Shown here: piece after piece, positions 21,395 to 34,635 of the stretch
Numbering within the stretch: the first letter of the stretch is position 1
Layout: each line of letters begins with the position of its first letter
Assembly: GCA_031308135.1 (NCBI GenBank)
Contig: JAHLJT010009436.1
Span: forward strand, 117,931,272 to 117,995,271
Length of the DNA: 64,000 bases
Direction of reading: 5' to 3'
Source of the DNA: Acheta domesticus
Taxonomy: Eukaryota > Arthropoda > Insecta > Orthoptera > Gryllidae
Notes under the pieces: model-generated
What the model was told of the DNA's origin: nothing
The model's database searches: none
Seen by the model: the letters and a program-made list of their open reading frames with translations, nothing else
Position numbers and translations under genes: made by a program

Positions 21395-22940
21395 CAAGTT
21401 TGTTAAATCTGACTGATTCAATTTACACACTTTCAATCAGTCTTGAAAATCATAGTATTTTCATTTGTAACTTATTGTAAAGGCAGCTACTAACCACAAC
21501 ATCACATTGTGTATAATGGATGTAAAGAGAAACATTCAAAAATTTGCATTGTGAATTTGAGAAGGACCATAAACATTTATTTTATAAAGAATAGAGAATG
21601 AGTGAATATTGGATGTATACTTGAGGTGGTGATGTAAATAGGTGTAAATATAAATTAAGGTAAATGTTTTAAGTGTAAACTATTAAATAGTATTATATAT
21701 TTAATTACATTGTGCACCAATGTGAACTAGAGAAATATTTCTTTTTAAGTAGATTGGAATGTTTCTTGCATAAGCGTGGCAAGTCTTTTTTTATAAATAT
21801 ATACCCCTAACTGCACAAATCATACTTGCAAGAAAAGTATCAGTGTAAAAGCCCCAAAATTAGTGATGTCTTGTTTGAAGCATTGATGAATCAAAGCTAG
21901 GAGAATGTGCATAAATACTCTGTAAACTTGTGTTATCATATACTTAAATGTAATTCATCAACATAAAATCACTTAACTTTCCTCATATCCATTTGTCATC
22001 CATACTTAATTTTCATATGGAAAGTAGTAATTAGGAATTTCCTGTAAATCTTTAATGCATATTTTCCTGTGAAAACCAAGTGTGTCTCCAAGAATACTGT
22101 CATGAATGTGCTATTATGCTTTCTTTCAAATTAGTGATGGAAAGTAAAATTTCAAGTATTTTGTCAATAATGACTTGATGCTTGAATGCTATCAGACAAT
22201 TAGTTTCCATCACATCTCTAGGGGGTGAATATTTCGTTAACTACCTTTGTAGTGCAGCATGCAACACTAAGTTTTCAATTTCAAATTTAAAAAAAATTAT
22301 TTGCTAGTTGTAAAATTACATTCCTAAAAAGTTGCACAGAAATGAAAAGAACTTGGAATAATTTTGCTTTTTTTTTTTTTTTTTCTTCTTCTCTCTTCTC
22401 TCCTTTCTTTCATTATTACCATATCTGAAGTTCTAAATTCAGTTCACAAAAATATACTGCCAGAATGGAGGAAAGCTTAAAAAAAATACAATTTTCATTC
22501 GTACTCATTATAAATCGTAAAACCTTGCCCCCTCTCGAGATCAGCAAAATATGGAGATGGAAAGGCTAATGCATTAGTCAGGTATATATGTAATATTTAT
22601 TGTATAGATGTACATGTGTATCTTGCTGATACAATACACTGAAATTTCTGTATAATTATACATATATAAAAGCACTGACAATTTTTATTACCTGTAACAT
22701 CTTCCAATCCTAACATATATATTTCTTTACTCCAAATTGATGACTAGATGACAAAAAGAAAGTGAACTCTCAAGCCACAACACTGAAATTACTTCTCTTA
22801 ATTTTTATAACTGAAATACATGATTCAATGAAGCATGAAAATATTTGAATTTTAAAAATGCACCATACTGCTATAAAAAGTATATGAAAAATTTGCTCAA
22901 CATGAATATGGTATTAATAAAATCATCATTATTGTACTTT
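21395..22940 (+). other. Putative RSF1 3' UTR
   Basis: AT-rich sequence without frames after the stop codon. The first canonical AATAAA I find downstream is at 22916-22921. ATTAAA variants occur earlier, so the true end is uncertain. Confidence 0.4.
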
Positions 22941-24202
22941 TGCCATGAAACACATCCAAATCTAATATATTGTCTCTGAAAAACAAAGTGATGATCGAAA
23001 TTTACTATGCCATTCAACAGGATAATTTCAAACAGTAAGTGACCTCCAGTGGCTATATTTAATGTACAGAGTAATACTGTCAAAAAGTTGATAAATATCT
23101 TGCAGAGCTAACATTGCATAAAATACATGTATATTGATACAAAAATATAACATTAAAATGAAATATAAATTTAGTAGAAATTATCTTTTCGAATGCAAAT
23201 TGGAAAAGACTACTGGTTTTATAATTATGTAAAGCTCATTTTACAAGATGTCTTCCTTGTACCTTGTAATAATATGTCCTTCCTATTTCACTAACTGATT
23301 TTTAGCATTGGCTTGCAAATATCACATTAACAATTATTTAATAGTAGATGGTCGTCACTGAAAACAAACAGTGATTTCAACCGTAAAACAAACACCTGCA
23401 AATCTAAATTCACAATCCTTGCATAGTTAAACACAACCTAGTTGTCAATTACATTAAAGTCCATATTATGTAATCAAGATTATTAGAACAATTAATAGTC
23501 ATGAATAGGAATTAAAAAACAACTCTTCAGAAATGCTACTTCGTCACTGCATGCATTAGGTACAAGATAGATTCTTGGAATAAGCTCCTCAATATTATAC
23601 AGCCATTTAAAGAATATTACCAGCGGCACCATGCATCACAGGATAAATTTTACATCGCTGCTCGGAGAAATCTTTCCAGAACTATAAATAATCTTACCTA
23701 ATCACGTTGATTCCACTGCACTCTCAATTACGTCATACTTCAATGTAATATAATGATCCAAGCATACATCATATACAAAATGCATATAACATACAAACTT
23801 GAAAAATACTTAATTTTTTTTCCTCATAGCATTAAACGTTTTTGGAAGAAGGGCACTTAGAAACCATTACATGTCACACCAGTCTTGAACATCTATACAT
23901 GAATGTCACAACTCATTGTAAGGCGATGTTTGAGAGATTGACCAAAATGGCACTCAGAAAGTTATTCTCCACAACAACACAGCAACTCAACATTTTTAAA
24001 CACAATATTATTCACAAATGGTACTAACAATATATCTTTGAAGCAATGAAGAAACTGCATTATTTTATTGTATACAAATATTGAAGGGATTTTAAATGAA
24101 CAAGGAGAGAGAATTTTTCTGCAAACGTCCATGATCCACGTCAAGAGAAAAGCACATTCAAGACGGTGAAACTTGTTTTACGGTATGAAGAAACATTGAA
24201 TG
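22941..24202 (-). other. Intergenic / putative DOP1 3' UTR
   Basis: No coding potential seen. On the minus strand a canonical AATAAA lies at 24064-24069, about 135 nt after the DOP1-like stop. If used, the 3' UTR is short and about 1.1 kb separates the two convergent genes. Confidence 0.4.
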
Positions 24203-24412
24203 TTACTTGTTTGGCAGTCGTTCCAGAAAATCAGTTTCCAGAGCTGCTTCCAGTTGCCCCAATGATGAACTCCATTCTGGCAGAGTTGGTGAAGTTGAAA
24301 ACGTACTCAGACTTGTGAAGAAGGGATGAAGCTCTTGCATAGTACGAATGGATGATGATCTCAGAAGCAGTTGCCCGGGTAATCGAGGCAAAGGATCCAC
24401 TACTCCTCCAAA
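24203..24412 (-). CDS. DOP1: DOP1-like terminal exon
   Basis: DOP1 (Dopey) proteins are large leucine-rich-helical proteins that act with Mon2 in Golgi and endosome traffic. The minus-strand acceptor is AATGTACAG, and the exon starts in phase 0, fitting the phase-0 end of the exon at 31377-31506. It encodes FGGVVDPLPRLPGQLLLRSS, then IRTMQELHPFFTSLSTF, and ends ETDFLERLPNK before TAG. The pattern of a Leu-rich segment with 'RS.R.(M/L)QEL.PFF..L' and an acidic helix before the stop is what I recall for the DOP1 C-terminus. Assignment is from memory of the family; the reality of the exon is supported by splice sites and phase. Confidence 0.6.
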   Translation of the reverse strand, partial: FGGVVDPLPRLPGQLLLRSSSIRTMQELHPFFTSLSTFSTSPTLPEWSSSLGQLEAALETDFLERLPNK

Positions 24413-24789
24413 CTGTACATTGATCAAGAATGAATACCATTACTTTACATCTACCATCAAACTATTCCATTATTAATTTTTTATTAGGACCGAAAATAAC
24501 CATATCATCAACAAAGTGTAACTTGCTCACACAGACTTAAATAAGCAATATTTTAGAGAACTCCACAGAAATTTCTCTAACTTACTACCCCCCTTTTAAT
24601 AATAATAATTCAAGACAAAGTATAAAAAATTTCACCATACATACATTTATTCCTTTCTCATTCGTATTCAAAACTTCAAATTCAACAAGGAGTGCCATCA
24701 AAGCACATACATTTTTGAATTATTTAAAATGCTCCGCAATAACATACAGCAACAGGAAAAGAGTGTTTTCAACCAGCAAGTTATTTTCC

Positions 24790-24870
24790 CATTCCGACAT
24801 ACGAACAGAGTTCCTCAGAGTCAATGGACTGGCGCTGATACCGTTATGCCACACAAGCGCAGTGCGCTGG
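24790..24870 (-). other. tRNA-like module 1 in family A copy A1
   Basis: The reverse complement has a box A-like GTGGCATAACGGTATCAGCG and, about 45 nt on, a degenerate box B-like GTTCGTATGTC. The equivalent at 49120-49205 reads GTGGCATAGTGGTATCAGCT. No cloverleaf could be closed by eye, so it is a pseudo-tRNA at best. Confidence 0.4.
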
Positions 24871-24900
24871 AAAGATCGTTTTCCGGCACACAATTACATA

Positions 24901-24939
24901 ACTTTCTCTTCTTACGAAGTATTCGTAAGGGGAGAAAGT
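24901..24939. repeat. 39 bp palindrome of family A
   Basis: Arms ACTTTCTCTTCTTACGAA and TTCGTAAGGGGAGAAAGT around GTA; 16 of 18 positions pair. A 39 bp relative lies at 26314-26352 and a decayed one at 49219-49256. Confidence 0.8.
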
Positions 24940-25089
24940 AATAACAATTTCGGAACCGTTAGGGATACGTAAGTTGATCGCATGGTTTCTGATTAAATTG
25001 TACTTCAATTTAATGTTGAAATCCTCATAATTTTACTTAAATCGGTTCATACAGATGCACACAAGACAACGATTGATTTGATACGACAT

Positions 25090-25165
25090 ACACTCGAACC
25101 GGCTTCTTCCGAAGTGAAGCGCTCAGACCCAGCACGCCTTAACCACCATGGCCATCGAAGTGAGT
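25090..25165 (-). other. tRNA-Leu/Ser-like module 2 in family A copy A1
   Basis: The reverse complement contains TGGCCATGGTGGTTAAGGC, near the box A of tRNA-Leu/Ser (TGGCCGAGTGGTTAAGGC). The copy near 49640 is closer (TGGCCGAAGTGGTTAAGGC) and has CCGAGTTAAAATCCC in the box B position. No intact acceptor stem was found. Confidence 0.5.
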
Positions 25166-26313
25166 TGTGGACTGAAGACATTAATCAAAACGTAATTGTA
25201 TCAGCTCTATCATCAGGAAGCCAGTAATTGTCAATATGCGAAAAACAAAAGTCTTTAGGGCGACAAAAAAAGGCAGCGGTGAAGGGCTTATTCCATATCC
25301 TAAATCCGACTAAGGAGATTAGGAAAATAAGTACTGCGAGAAAGTCTGTACCATTATATAGCACCACTAATTTATTTGTTTATTTACCGACCCTTTTTTA
25401 CACATGAGAAAATTAACAGAAAAAATTTGGAGCGGTTTGTGAGAATTTTTTTGTAAATTTGAAGCGAAAGTTACGCAAAAACGACTCGTTTTTCAGAAAA
25501 TTCTACCTAATCTTTTTTAATTTTGTACAACAGACTTTGTCTGAGATTAAAATCTCCATCTACAATTTTGTAGTTTTAATTTTTTTTTTTGCAATTTTCA
25601 AAAAACCAAGTAATTCCCGGAAGTATGGCTAAGATCATATTTCTTCTCGTCCCTCATTGCATAAGTGAAAAACATTTAAAGAACAAATTTGGAGCGGTTT
25701 TGAGAATTTTTTTTGTAAATTCGAAGCGCAATTTACGCAAAAGCTACTCGTTCTTTTTTCAAAAAATTGTACTAGACCTTATTTACAGTGCTAATTTTGT
25801 ACAACAGACTGCGGCAAAAATCTCTATCTTTAATTTTGCAGTTTTGAAACTGTATTTTGCGATTTTCGAAAAAATTGGGGATATCACTGAAAATGATACC
25901 TACATCACCTCCTTAAACTTCCTTCGCACTATAAAATAGCAAAATTTAATCAAAAAATTTGGAGCCATTTGTTTTTAACTTTGAAAATCTCCGACGGGCT
26001 TCATGTAAAGTACCCCCCAAAATTCAAACATCGGTTTCAAATTTCAGGAGCCTTGACATCAGTGAGAACGATTGGGGAATATCAATTTTGAAGAAAATTG
26101 GCTGAACGGTTTAGACGCTAGCGTTGACCACAGATGGACGTTTTGCCGTCAATCGATTTTACAGTATCAAGAAGCAACAAAACATGAATTTTGACTACAC
26201 GAGATAGAAGATCTTTTTCTAAATTTAGCAACAGGCTTTTACCCACTTTTTCCTTTTCAGACCCCAGCTATAAGAGCTTTCTGGCGAAAATTCGCCGTTT
26301 TCACGATAACATA

Positions 26314-26352
26314 ACTTTCTCGCCTTACGAATACTTCGTTAGAAGATAAAGT
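26314..26352. repeat. Second 39 bp palindrome of family A
   Basis: ACTTTCTCGCCTTACGAATA through TTCGTTAGAAGATAAAGT; it is the reverse-complement form of the palindrome at 24901. It marks a possible right border of the A1 unit. Confidence 0.7.
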
Positions 26353-26409
26353 AAAAATGGAGGCAATCTTCTCTCATCAACTGTGATGAGTAGGGGCAGA
26401 TTTAATCAA

Positions 26410-27010
26410 AGTTAACATTAGCGCCGATTTGTTCACATTATTACATTTACGAGTACGTATGCTTTAAATAAAGTCAAGTAAACTTTCTCGAGAACTAAAC
26501 CGTTTTCTCTGAAAACTATTTCACAATTCCGCATTTTCAGAATCGCTCAAACGCCATTTTCTCAAAATGGCTTCAAATTTTTCCTTCAAACTTTTGGAAC
26601 GGATCGTTGCTAATTGCACTCTTTAATATGACGTAAAGTTCATTTTGGGGTAAAAAAATGTTTGTTTGTTTTTAAAAAATTATGCAAATGTAATTTTTTG
26701 AAAGGTTTCTCAAATCTTTACAAATTGCTGGTAATGTGCATATTGAACATTATTATATTTGTGAATGTAAGTGCTTCAAATTAATTCAAATTAAGTTTTG
26801 TGAAAACTCAGAACTTTTCTGTGGAAAAGAGGTTCAAATTTCGCATTTTTAGTAGCGCTTGAACGCCATTTTCTTAAAAACGGCTACAAATTTTTCAAAG
26901 AAATTTGCCATTAATAACGAGGTTTTTGTGCTCTTTAATATTCTAAAATTAATATTTTCGTTCTACCATTAGAACACCGAAAAATTGAGAAGATGTCAAA
27001 AAATGTACTT
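26410..27010 (+). repeat. Repeat family A, module X
   Basis: AT-rich segment that matches 62930-63510 in the same orientation (shared strings include GATTTGTTCACATTATT and CTCTTTAATATGAC). Noncoding. Confidence 0.7.
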
Positions 27011-27639
27011 TGGGCAGCGATAGATGGTACCTGGTTTCCTCAATGAAATATATTTATCAGAAATACATCTTCAAATAAGGTCATGCTTAATTTTTTAAAA
27101 ATAGGTTTTCTATAATTTCGTGACAAACATATAGCCCGCAACAAATTTACTGTGCTTCAGACAGCCGGATACGTCATAAATTAGAATTGGCAATTTTGTA
27201 TATCATTTCTTTGTTCATTTTTACATTCGAACTTTTGTTATCCACTTGCACATTAATCTGTAAAGAAATTATTTATTTTCAAATAATTGAAATATAAATT
27301 GCTAGCACATTATCGACAATGCAGGGAATGCAACAATTAAATTCTGTTCCGCTCTGGCGAATTTCTGTGAATTACACGTCATTGTTGTGACTTGATATAG
27401 CTGTACGGTATCAGGGTGTATTCTACTTCTAGGCAGTTGTAGAATTCACATAGTTTTAACAACACTGCAATGGAAACAGTGAGTTGTTTGTTTCTTATTT
27501 GAATTGGACGTTTTCAAATCATAGCTAAGATGTTAGTAGGGCAGAAAGTGCAATATTTCAATCCTACATAGCAGTTTCCAACAATATGGGCAAGTTTGTA
27601 ATTTTCCGTTGTATGAGCTGTTGTACCAAAAAACCAATT

Positions 27640-28320
27640 GAAAACAAAACCTCCGTCCGTCCGGTGTATGTGAACAACACTAGCGCCTAAACTATGAATA
27701 CGATTTTTTTCAAATTGAAGAAACCCCTGTCTATCTGGCCTGAGTCGAAGCCCTGAAATTTTGAAAAACATTCATTAATTTTTGGGGGTACTTTACATGA
27801 AGCCCCCAAGACATTTTCAAAAACGGCTCCAAATTTTTTCTTTAAATTTCTTGTAAGAATAGATTAAAACACACTTATTAATGTGGCATAGATCCCATTT
27901 TCATGGTTAACTCTGAATTTTCGAAAATTACAAAAGTTTGAATTTTATTTGGAGTCTTCCTCCAACTACAAAATTGCAGATAGAGATTCTTCCTTCAACT
28001 ACAATTTGTTCTTCATAGAGAGTTCTTTCTTTAAGCCATTTTTTCTTAAAAACATTTTTTTATTAAATTGGAACCTTAGATAGAACAAATGATGTTTAAG
28101 AGAATGGTGCAGGTCTCATGTTCTTTAAAATGCCTGATTTTGTGAAAATATAAAAAAAATGTACAAATGTTTGGCCTCTTCCTACAACTACTATTGTGAA
28201 GACATAATTGTTTTTCTTAATGAAATGTGTTCATCAAAAACCGATCTTCAAATTCATGTTGAAGTTTTTGAAAATATGAGAATTTGTGGAGTAACTGGAC
28301 GTCAAAATTAATCTCCTACT
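27640..28320 (-). repeat. Repeat family A, inverted arm
   Basis: The reverse complement resembles 25390-26160. Around 27781 it reads GGGGGTACTTTACATGAAGC, the inverse of the core at 25995, and near 27690 ACTAGCGCCTAAAC is the inverse of GTTTAGACGCTAGC near 26110. Together with A1 it forms a large, diverged inverted repeat with a spacer of about 1.3-1.5 kb. A similar minus-oriented copy lies at 62050-62730. Confidence 0.65.
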
Positions 28321-29042
28321 CTTAAAATCCTTCACTTCCTGATTTAATTTCAGAGGTGTGTTGAATAAGGTGGATGTGACGTACATTAGAAAGTGTATAT
28401 TATTTCATATTTCTCTGTTCGTTTCTTAGATTGCAGCTTTTGTTATATGTTTACAAATTCATCTTTTAGAAATTATTTAAAACCCATTTGAAATAAATAA
28501 GAAATAAAGGTTGCTAACTTTCAGTCGCCTGCTCTCAAATTACGCAGTTGGATGCTACAAAAGTTAGAATTTGTATAATACTCATTTCATTTTATTATTA
28601 GTTTTTATTACATTTATATTATATTTCTGTTATTTTAAATTGCGTCCATTAATTGTGTTAAATGTGAAAATGAATAACGAGCGGCCTTGGTTGTTGTAAC
28701 TCGTTATAATGATGCACTGTTAACCGAATCAACAATGATGGCTGAGTTTTGTTCATTAAGTCAAACTATAATCGACAGAGAAAGCTTTAACATCTTTTGA
28801 TGTTCTTCATCAAAAAGAAGAAACAAAATTGGTAAAGAATGGATGATTCTGTACAATGAAGAGTGAAGATTATCTTTTTAGGTTTGGTAATAAAAACAAC
28901 GTAATATAAAAGATTCCTGTCTGGTGAACAATAATATCTGTGCACCAAATGGAAGTGAATAGGATCATGCCAAGGCAAGTGATATCACGCTGTTGTATAA
29001 TAGTGAAGAAGTAGGTGCACAGTAATCCCGAGATTAACCGGT
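28321..29042. other. DOP1 intron, nothing recognised
   Basis: AT-rich with no supported feature. Confidence 0.4.
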
Positions 29043-29880
29043 TTGGTATGTGTTTCACATGTGCCAGTATTTCCATTAACAGCAGTGATTTGGTCAAATT
29101 TTCACGTCAGCATGTTCAGTCATAATATTGCACTTGCAAGAAAATTTGCAGAAAACAAGTTAAACCATTTGCAGGAAAACAAACAGGGCTTTTCTCGTAG
29201 TACATTCAGTAATACTATTTTAAGCATGACAGTAAAAGATCTGGATGTTATGTACAAGCAAGTTAAATTTATTATTAAACAGATTGATTTATTAAGCATT
29301 GAAGAACAATGTTACAGATACAGTGCTGATTTGACAGCTTTCTGCAGTATTTTGTTTCCTATTTCCCCTCATATATACAATTTTTTAATGAAATCGTGAT
29401 ATGTTATCTCTCCACAGCTACAAACAGTTAAAAATTGTACTCGGTGTATAAGATCAGCCCACAGCAAGCAAGCAGAGAAGAATATTTTGAAGTATGCTAA
29501 GGAAAAATGTGAAACATTGCAGGAATCAGACTGGAATAGTTCATTAAAGTTAGATGGAATTTATATTAAATTAAGACAACAAAGGTGAAATTATAGTTGG
29601 TACATCATGCGATAGTCCAGTCCACTGCTTCATAACCACATGTTTTATTAGTTATGTTATATAAAATCCTCTCCCATATTATTTCAGTAGTATGCATTTT
29701 GTGGCTCTCGCATGCAACAAATATTTATAAACGAGGTCTCTAAAGAAAGAGAATTTCACAGAGATGTGACAAATTGCACTTTGACTTTAAAAATATCAAG
29801 GATTTGTTGAAAAGGCATCTAAATATTCATGTCAGATGGAACCTGCATCGCTCTGGCAGAATTTTAAACATCTATTTAGT
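29043..29880 (+). pseudogene. P-element/THAP9-like transposase relic
   Basis: The frame 29043-29396 reads FAENKLNHLQENKQGFSRST and RYSADLTAFCSILFPISPHI, then YNFLMK. This resembles the 'YS..(I/L)..F...L...SP..Y.FLR' helices ahead of the catalytic core in P-element/THAP9 transposases. After a stop, pieces read LQTVKNCTRCIRS and SSLKLDGIYIK, and in the next frame GEIIVGTSC, matching the first catalytic-Asp strand (LDE..IK...G.I.G). At least two frame breaks occur. No terminal repeats were found. Confidence 0.55.
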
Positions 29881-30159
29881 TTAATAACTCCTAAACGAAG
29901 CATTCTAGGGACTTAAATTCTGTAATTTTGGGGCCAAAGGCCTTACAGAAATATTCTTCGCACCGTAATCTATAGAATGAGAGCTCCTGGGACATTGTAT
30001 TACATTTTGTTGGTCCAGCGCCTCTCAATACAACCCCACCTATTCGGAAACATGTAGAATCTGCAACTGTATGTGAAATTAAACTAATTTCTTGATATTC
30101 TAGGCGATTGAATTGCACGGGTGTTCCTTTCAATTCAGTAATAAAGTTAAATAATATTC

Positions 30160-30330
30160 TATCGAGTAGGGTATTACTTGCCTGATGCTGTATTTTCGCA
30201 TGACCAACTTTATGTAGCTTTCTCAAGAGTAAAATCTATCAGAAAAAGTGTATGTAGCTATCAAGGAAAGCGAAAATCTGTCAAGGAAGATTGTATAATT
30301 ACTTCAAATGCTGTTTCTAAGGAAGTGTTG
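30160..30330 (+). pseudogene. Helitron/Pif1-type helicase C-terminal fragment
   Basis: The frame reads LPDAVFSHDQLYVAFSRVKS, then after a basic stretch ITSNAVSKEVL and a stop. This is helicase motif VI of Pif1-like helicases as found at the end of Helitron Rep-Hel proteins (HGQLYVA.SRV). Only the last 50 or so residues remain. No Helitron terminal hairpin-CTRR could be placed. Confidence 0.7.
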
Positions 30331-31376
30331 TGAACTGTTCCAAAACCATTTGTCTACAATACTGAATTTATTCAAAATTTATTTTCAAACATCAATTTCA
30401 TTGTTTTTCTTTTCATTTGATATTCTATAAACACATCAGAAGTTATCATTATACATTTTTTAAAACAAATAAACATGTTTTGTTAACAACTTTTTGTCTT
30501 AATATGGAAATGGAAAGATAGGGAAGGGGTGGAATTTAATATGCGAGAGTTCACGCATGGGTACGCAAGTACTTTTATATTTGTAGAATATTACAATACC
30601 GTAGTGTTAATTAATAACTTATATGAACATTACTGCTATATGTTTGTGAATACACTGCATACCTTATACAATGAATTCAATGCCAGAAATATATTTTTAC
30701 TCTCTCATGCTTTAAGTATTGAATAAAAAAATCTATTTTTTTAAATTATTTAATTTTTGCACCAAATGTTCTACGATTTCAAATGCATTTTACAAAAAAT
30801 GATGACTGAGATGTGTTAATAAGGAGAGAAATTGTGGTATAAACATTATTACATAACCATTACTAATCAGAAAGTACATGCTGTTTTAACACCACTAGTT
30901 TTTGTTTGTTGGGGAAGTACTTCAGTTGCCTCCCATAAATGTTTTTGAAATAATAGATTTTTTTTTATTTGTTAACTTGAAAATACACAAAACCATAATC
31001 ATAAAATATTACATCCTTTGGATGTGATGCAATCAATATGTTATATATTGTTCTATATATTGAGTAAAATTACAACCCCAAAAAATGGCTCCCAAGGTTT
31101 GAGTTCCAACGGTGATGGATTTATATATACATTCCACAAATAATAATAATAATCATACAAATTAACAGTACTAATTGTTTGGAATGATGTACACATTTTA
31201 GTCAGATAAATATGCTTTTTTTTCCCTGTTGAACTAGCAAATTTTTATTTACCTAATCAACATCCCACAAATCAACAAGCGGTTGTAAAATGCAACTTAC
31301 TAATTTCTCAATACACACTATTTTTGTAACAATAAATCTTGAAATAATAGAAAATTTATACTCAGTAAGTACGTAC
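30331..31376. other. DOP1 intron, nothing recognised
   Basis: AT-rich; short frames only. Confidence 0.4.
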
Positions 31377-31506
31377 CTTGGTGTCCATAAGTCTAGCTAT
31401 CCGAGCAACATGTGGCACAAAATCAGGAGATCTAGCAGGTTCATCATGTGGCTGGTTATTGTTAAGTGATGGACACTCTGATCCGCCAACAAAGGCCCAA
31501 CGGTAC
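31377..31506 (-). CDS. DOP1: DOP1-like penultimate exon
   Basis: 130 nt between acceptor CTTCAACAG and donor GTACGT on the minus strand. The first base completes a Met codon from the exon at 34468-34635. It then reads YRWAFVGGSECPSLNNNQP, then RSPDFVPHVARIARLMDTK, ending in phase 0. The FQMYRWAF junction and the PH..R...L ending are features I associate with the DOP1 C-terminal region. Its acceptor lies 110 nt downstream of a giant UG repeat in the intron. Confidence 0.65.
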
Positions 31507-31616
31507 CTGTTGAAGGGAGTTATTACTGGCTGCACAAAACTTAGAAAAATCATGTATACACACACGCGCGCACCCCCCCACACACCCACCCACACACGCA
31601 CGCGCGTGCGTGCAGG

Positions 31617-33935
<2,319 letters not shown>

Positions 33936-34467
33936 TCAAAAACACACAAGGATTTACGATAAAATTAACAAGACTGTTTTAATGATATAACTAAGTTGGT
34001 ATGAAGCATAAGTATACTTTTTTCCAAGTTTAGGAAAATTGCTCTAGTTACTAACTAATTCATAATTCATCTGGTAATAGTTTCAGCTACAGTGCCATTT
34101 AATGTTGTACTGTACACAATGAACATTTGGAAATGTGAAGATCTTCATTTTAAGCCCTGAAAACAGTGCATTTTTGACATTTTCTGAACATGTTTGATGT
34201 GGAGTATTTTAGAGGCAAGCTTGTTATCACTGTTTTGGAAGCAGCTTGGACCTCATCTTATAAATATTGAAGATTAATCTCAAAAAGTTAAAAAATATAT
34301 ACATCTTAATTAAAAAATGCATTAAATGACGGTCTTCATTTTTGGAAAGACTATCTTTGGCAATATTAAACACTAAATATATAAAAAGGAGAAAACAAGC
34401 CTAAAAATATTAGTGGACAAAGATCAGTTCAATGAATTTTATAAATCTAAATCAAATTCTTGCTTAC

Positions 34468-34635
34468 ATTTGGAACTGAGGAAGGCGATGAGCAGGTAAT
34501 GCTAAAGCCAAGTCCAATAGTTTTGCTGCTGACAGTTGTAGTAGTAACCATGCTGGATGCCCATGTGCATGCAGTCCATTGTTACTGTTGACAACCCATG
34601 AAGAGTCTAAGGCTGACAGGAGTCTGATATGTGAG
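34468..34635 (-). CDS. DOP1: DOP1-like antepenultimate exon
   Basis: 168 nt between acceptor GCTTCCAG and donor GTAAGC on the minus strand. The open frame reads SHIRLLSALDSSWVVNSNNG, then HPAWLLLQLSAAKLLDLALA and LPAHRLPQFQ, leaving two bases for the next exon. The Leu/Ala-rich helices fit the helical-repeat C-terminal region of DOP1. No further upstream exon could be identified in the remaining 29 kb, so either the next intron is very long or the exons are too short to be seen by eye. Confidence 0.6.

Larger units (their letters stand above)
24598..26352 (+). repeat. Repeat family A, copy A1 (with AAT start and palindromes)
   Basis: Starts at a short (AAT)4 (24598-24609) followed by TTCAAGACAAAGTATAAAAA, as does the copy at 48935. 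It contains two tRNA-like modules, a 39 bp palindrome at 24901-24939 and its relative at 26314-26352, two diverged 250-300 bp modules (about 25390-25640 and 25660-25920), and the core GGGCTTCATGTAAAGTACCC near 25995. No open frame of interest. It lies in a DOP1 intron. Confidence 0.75.

Noticed and set aside
25090..25165. A functional tRNA-Leu or tRNA-Ser gene
   Set aside because: Box A-like sequence is present, but no acceptor stem or anticodon arm could be closed, and the module recurs inside a dispersed repeat.
29891..30226. 111-codon minus-strand frame
   Set aside because: The plus strand at its right end encodes a clear helicase motif; nothing recognisable is encoded on the minus strand.
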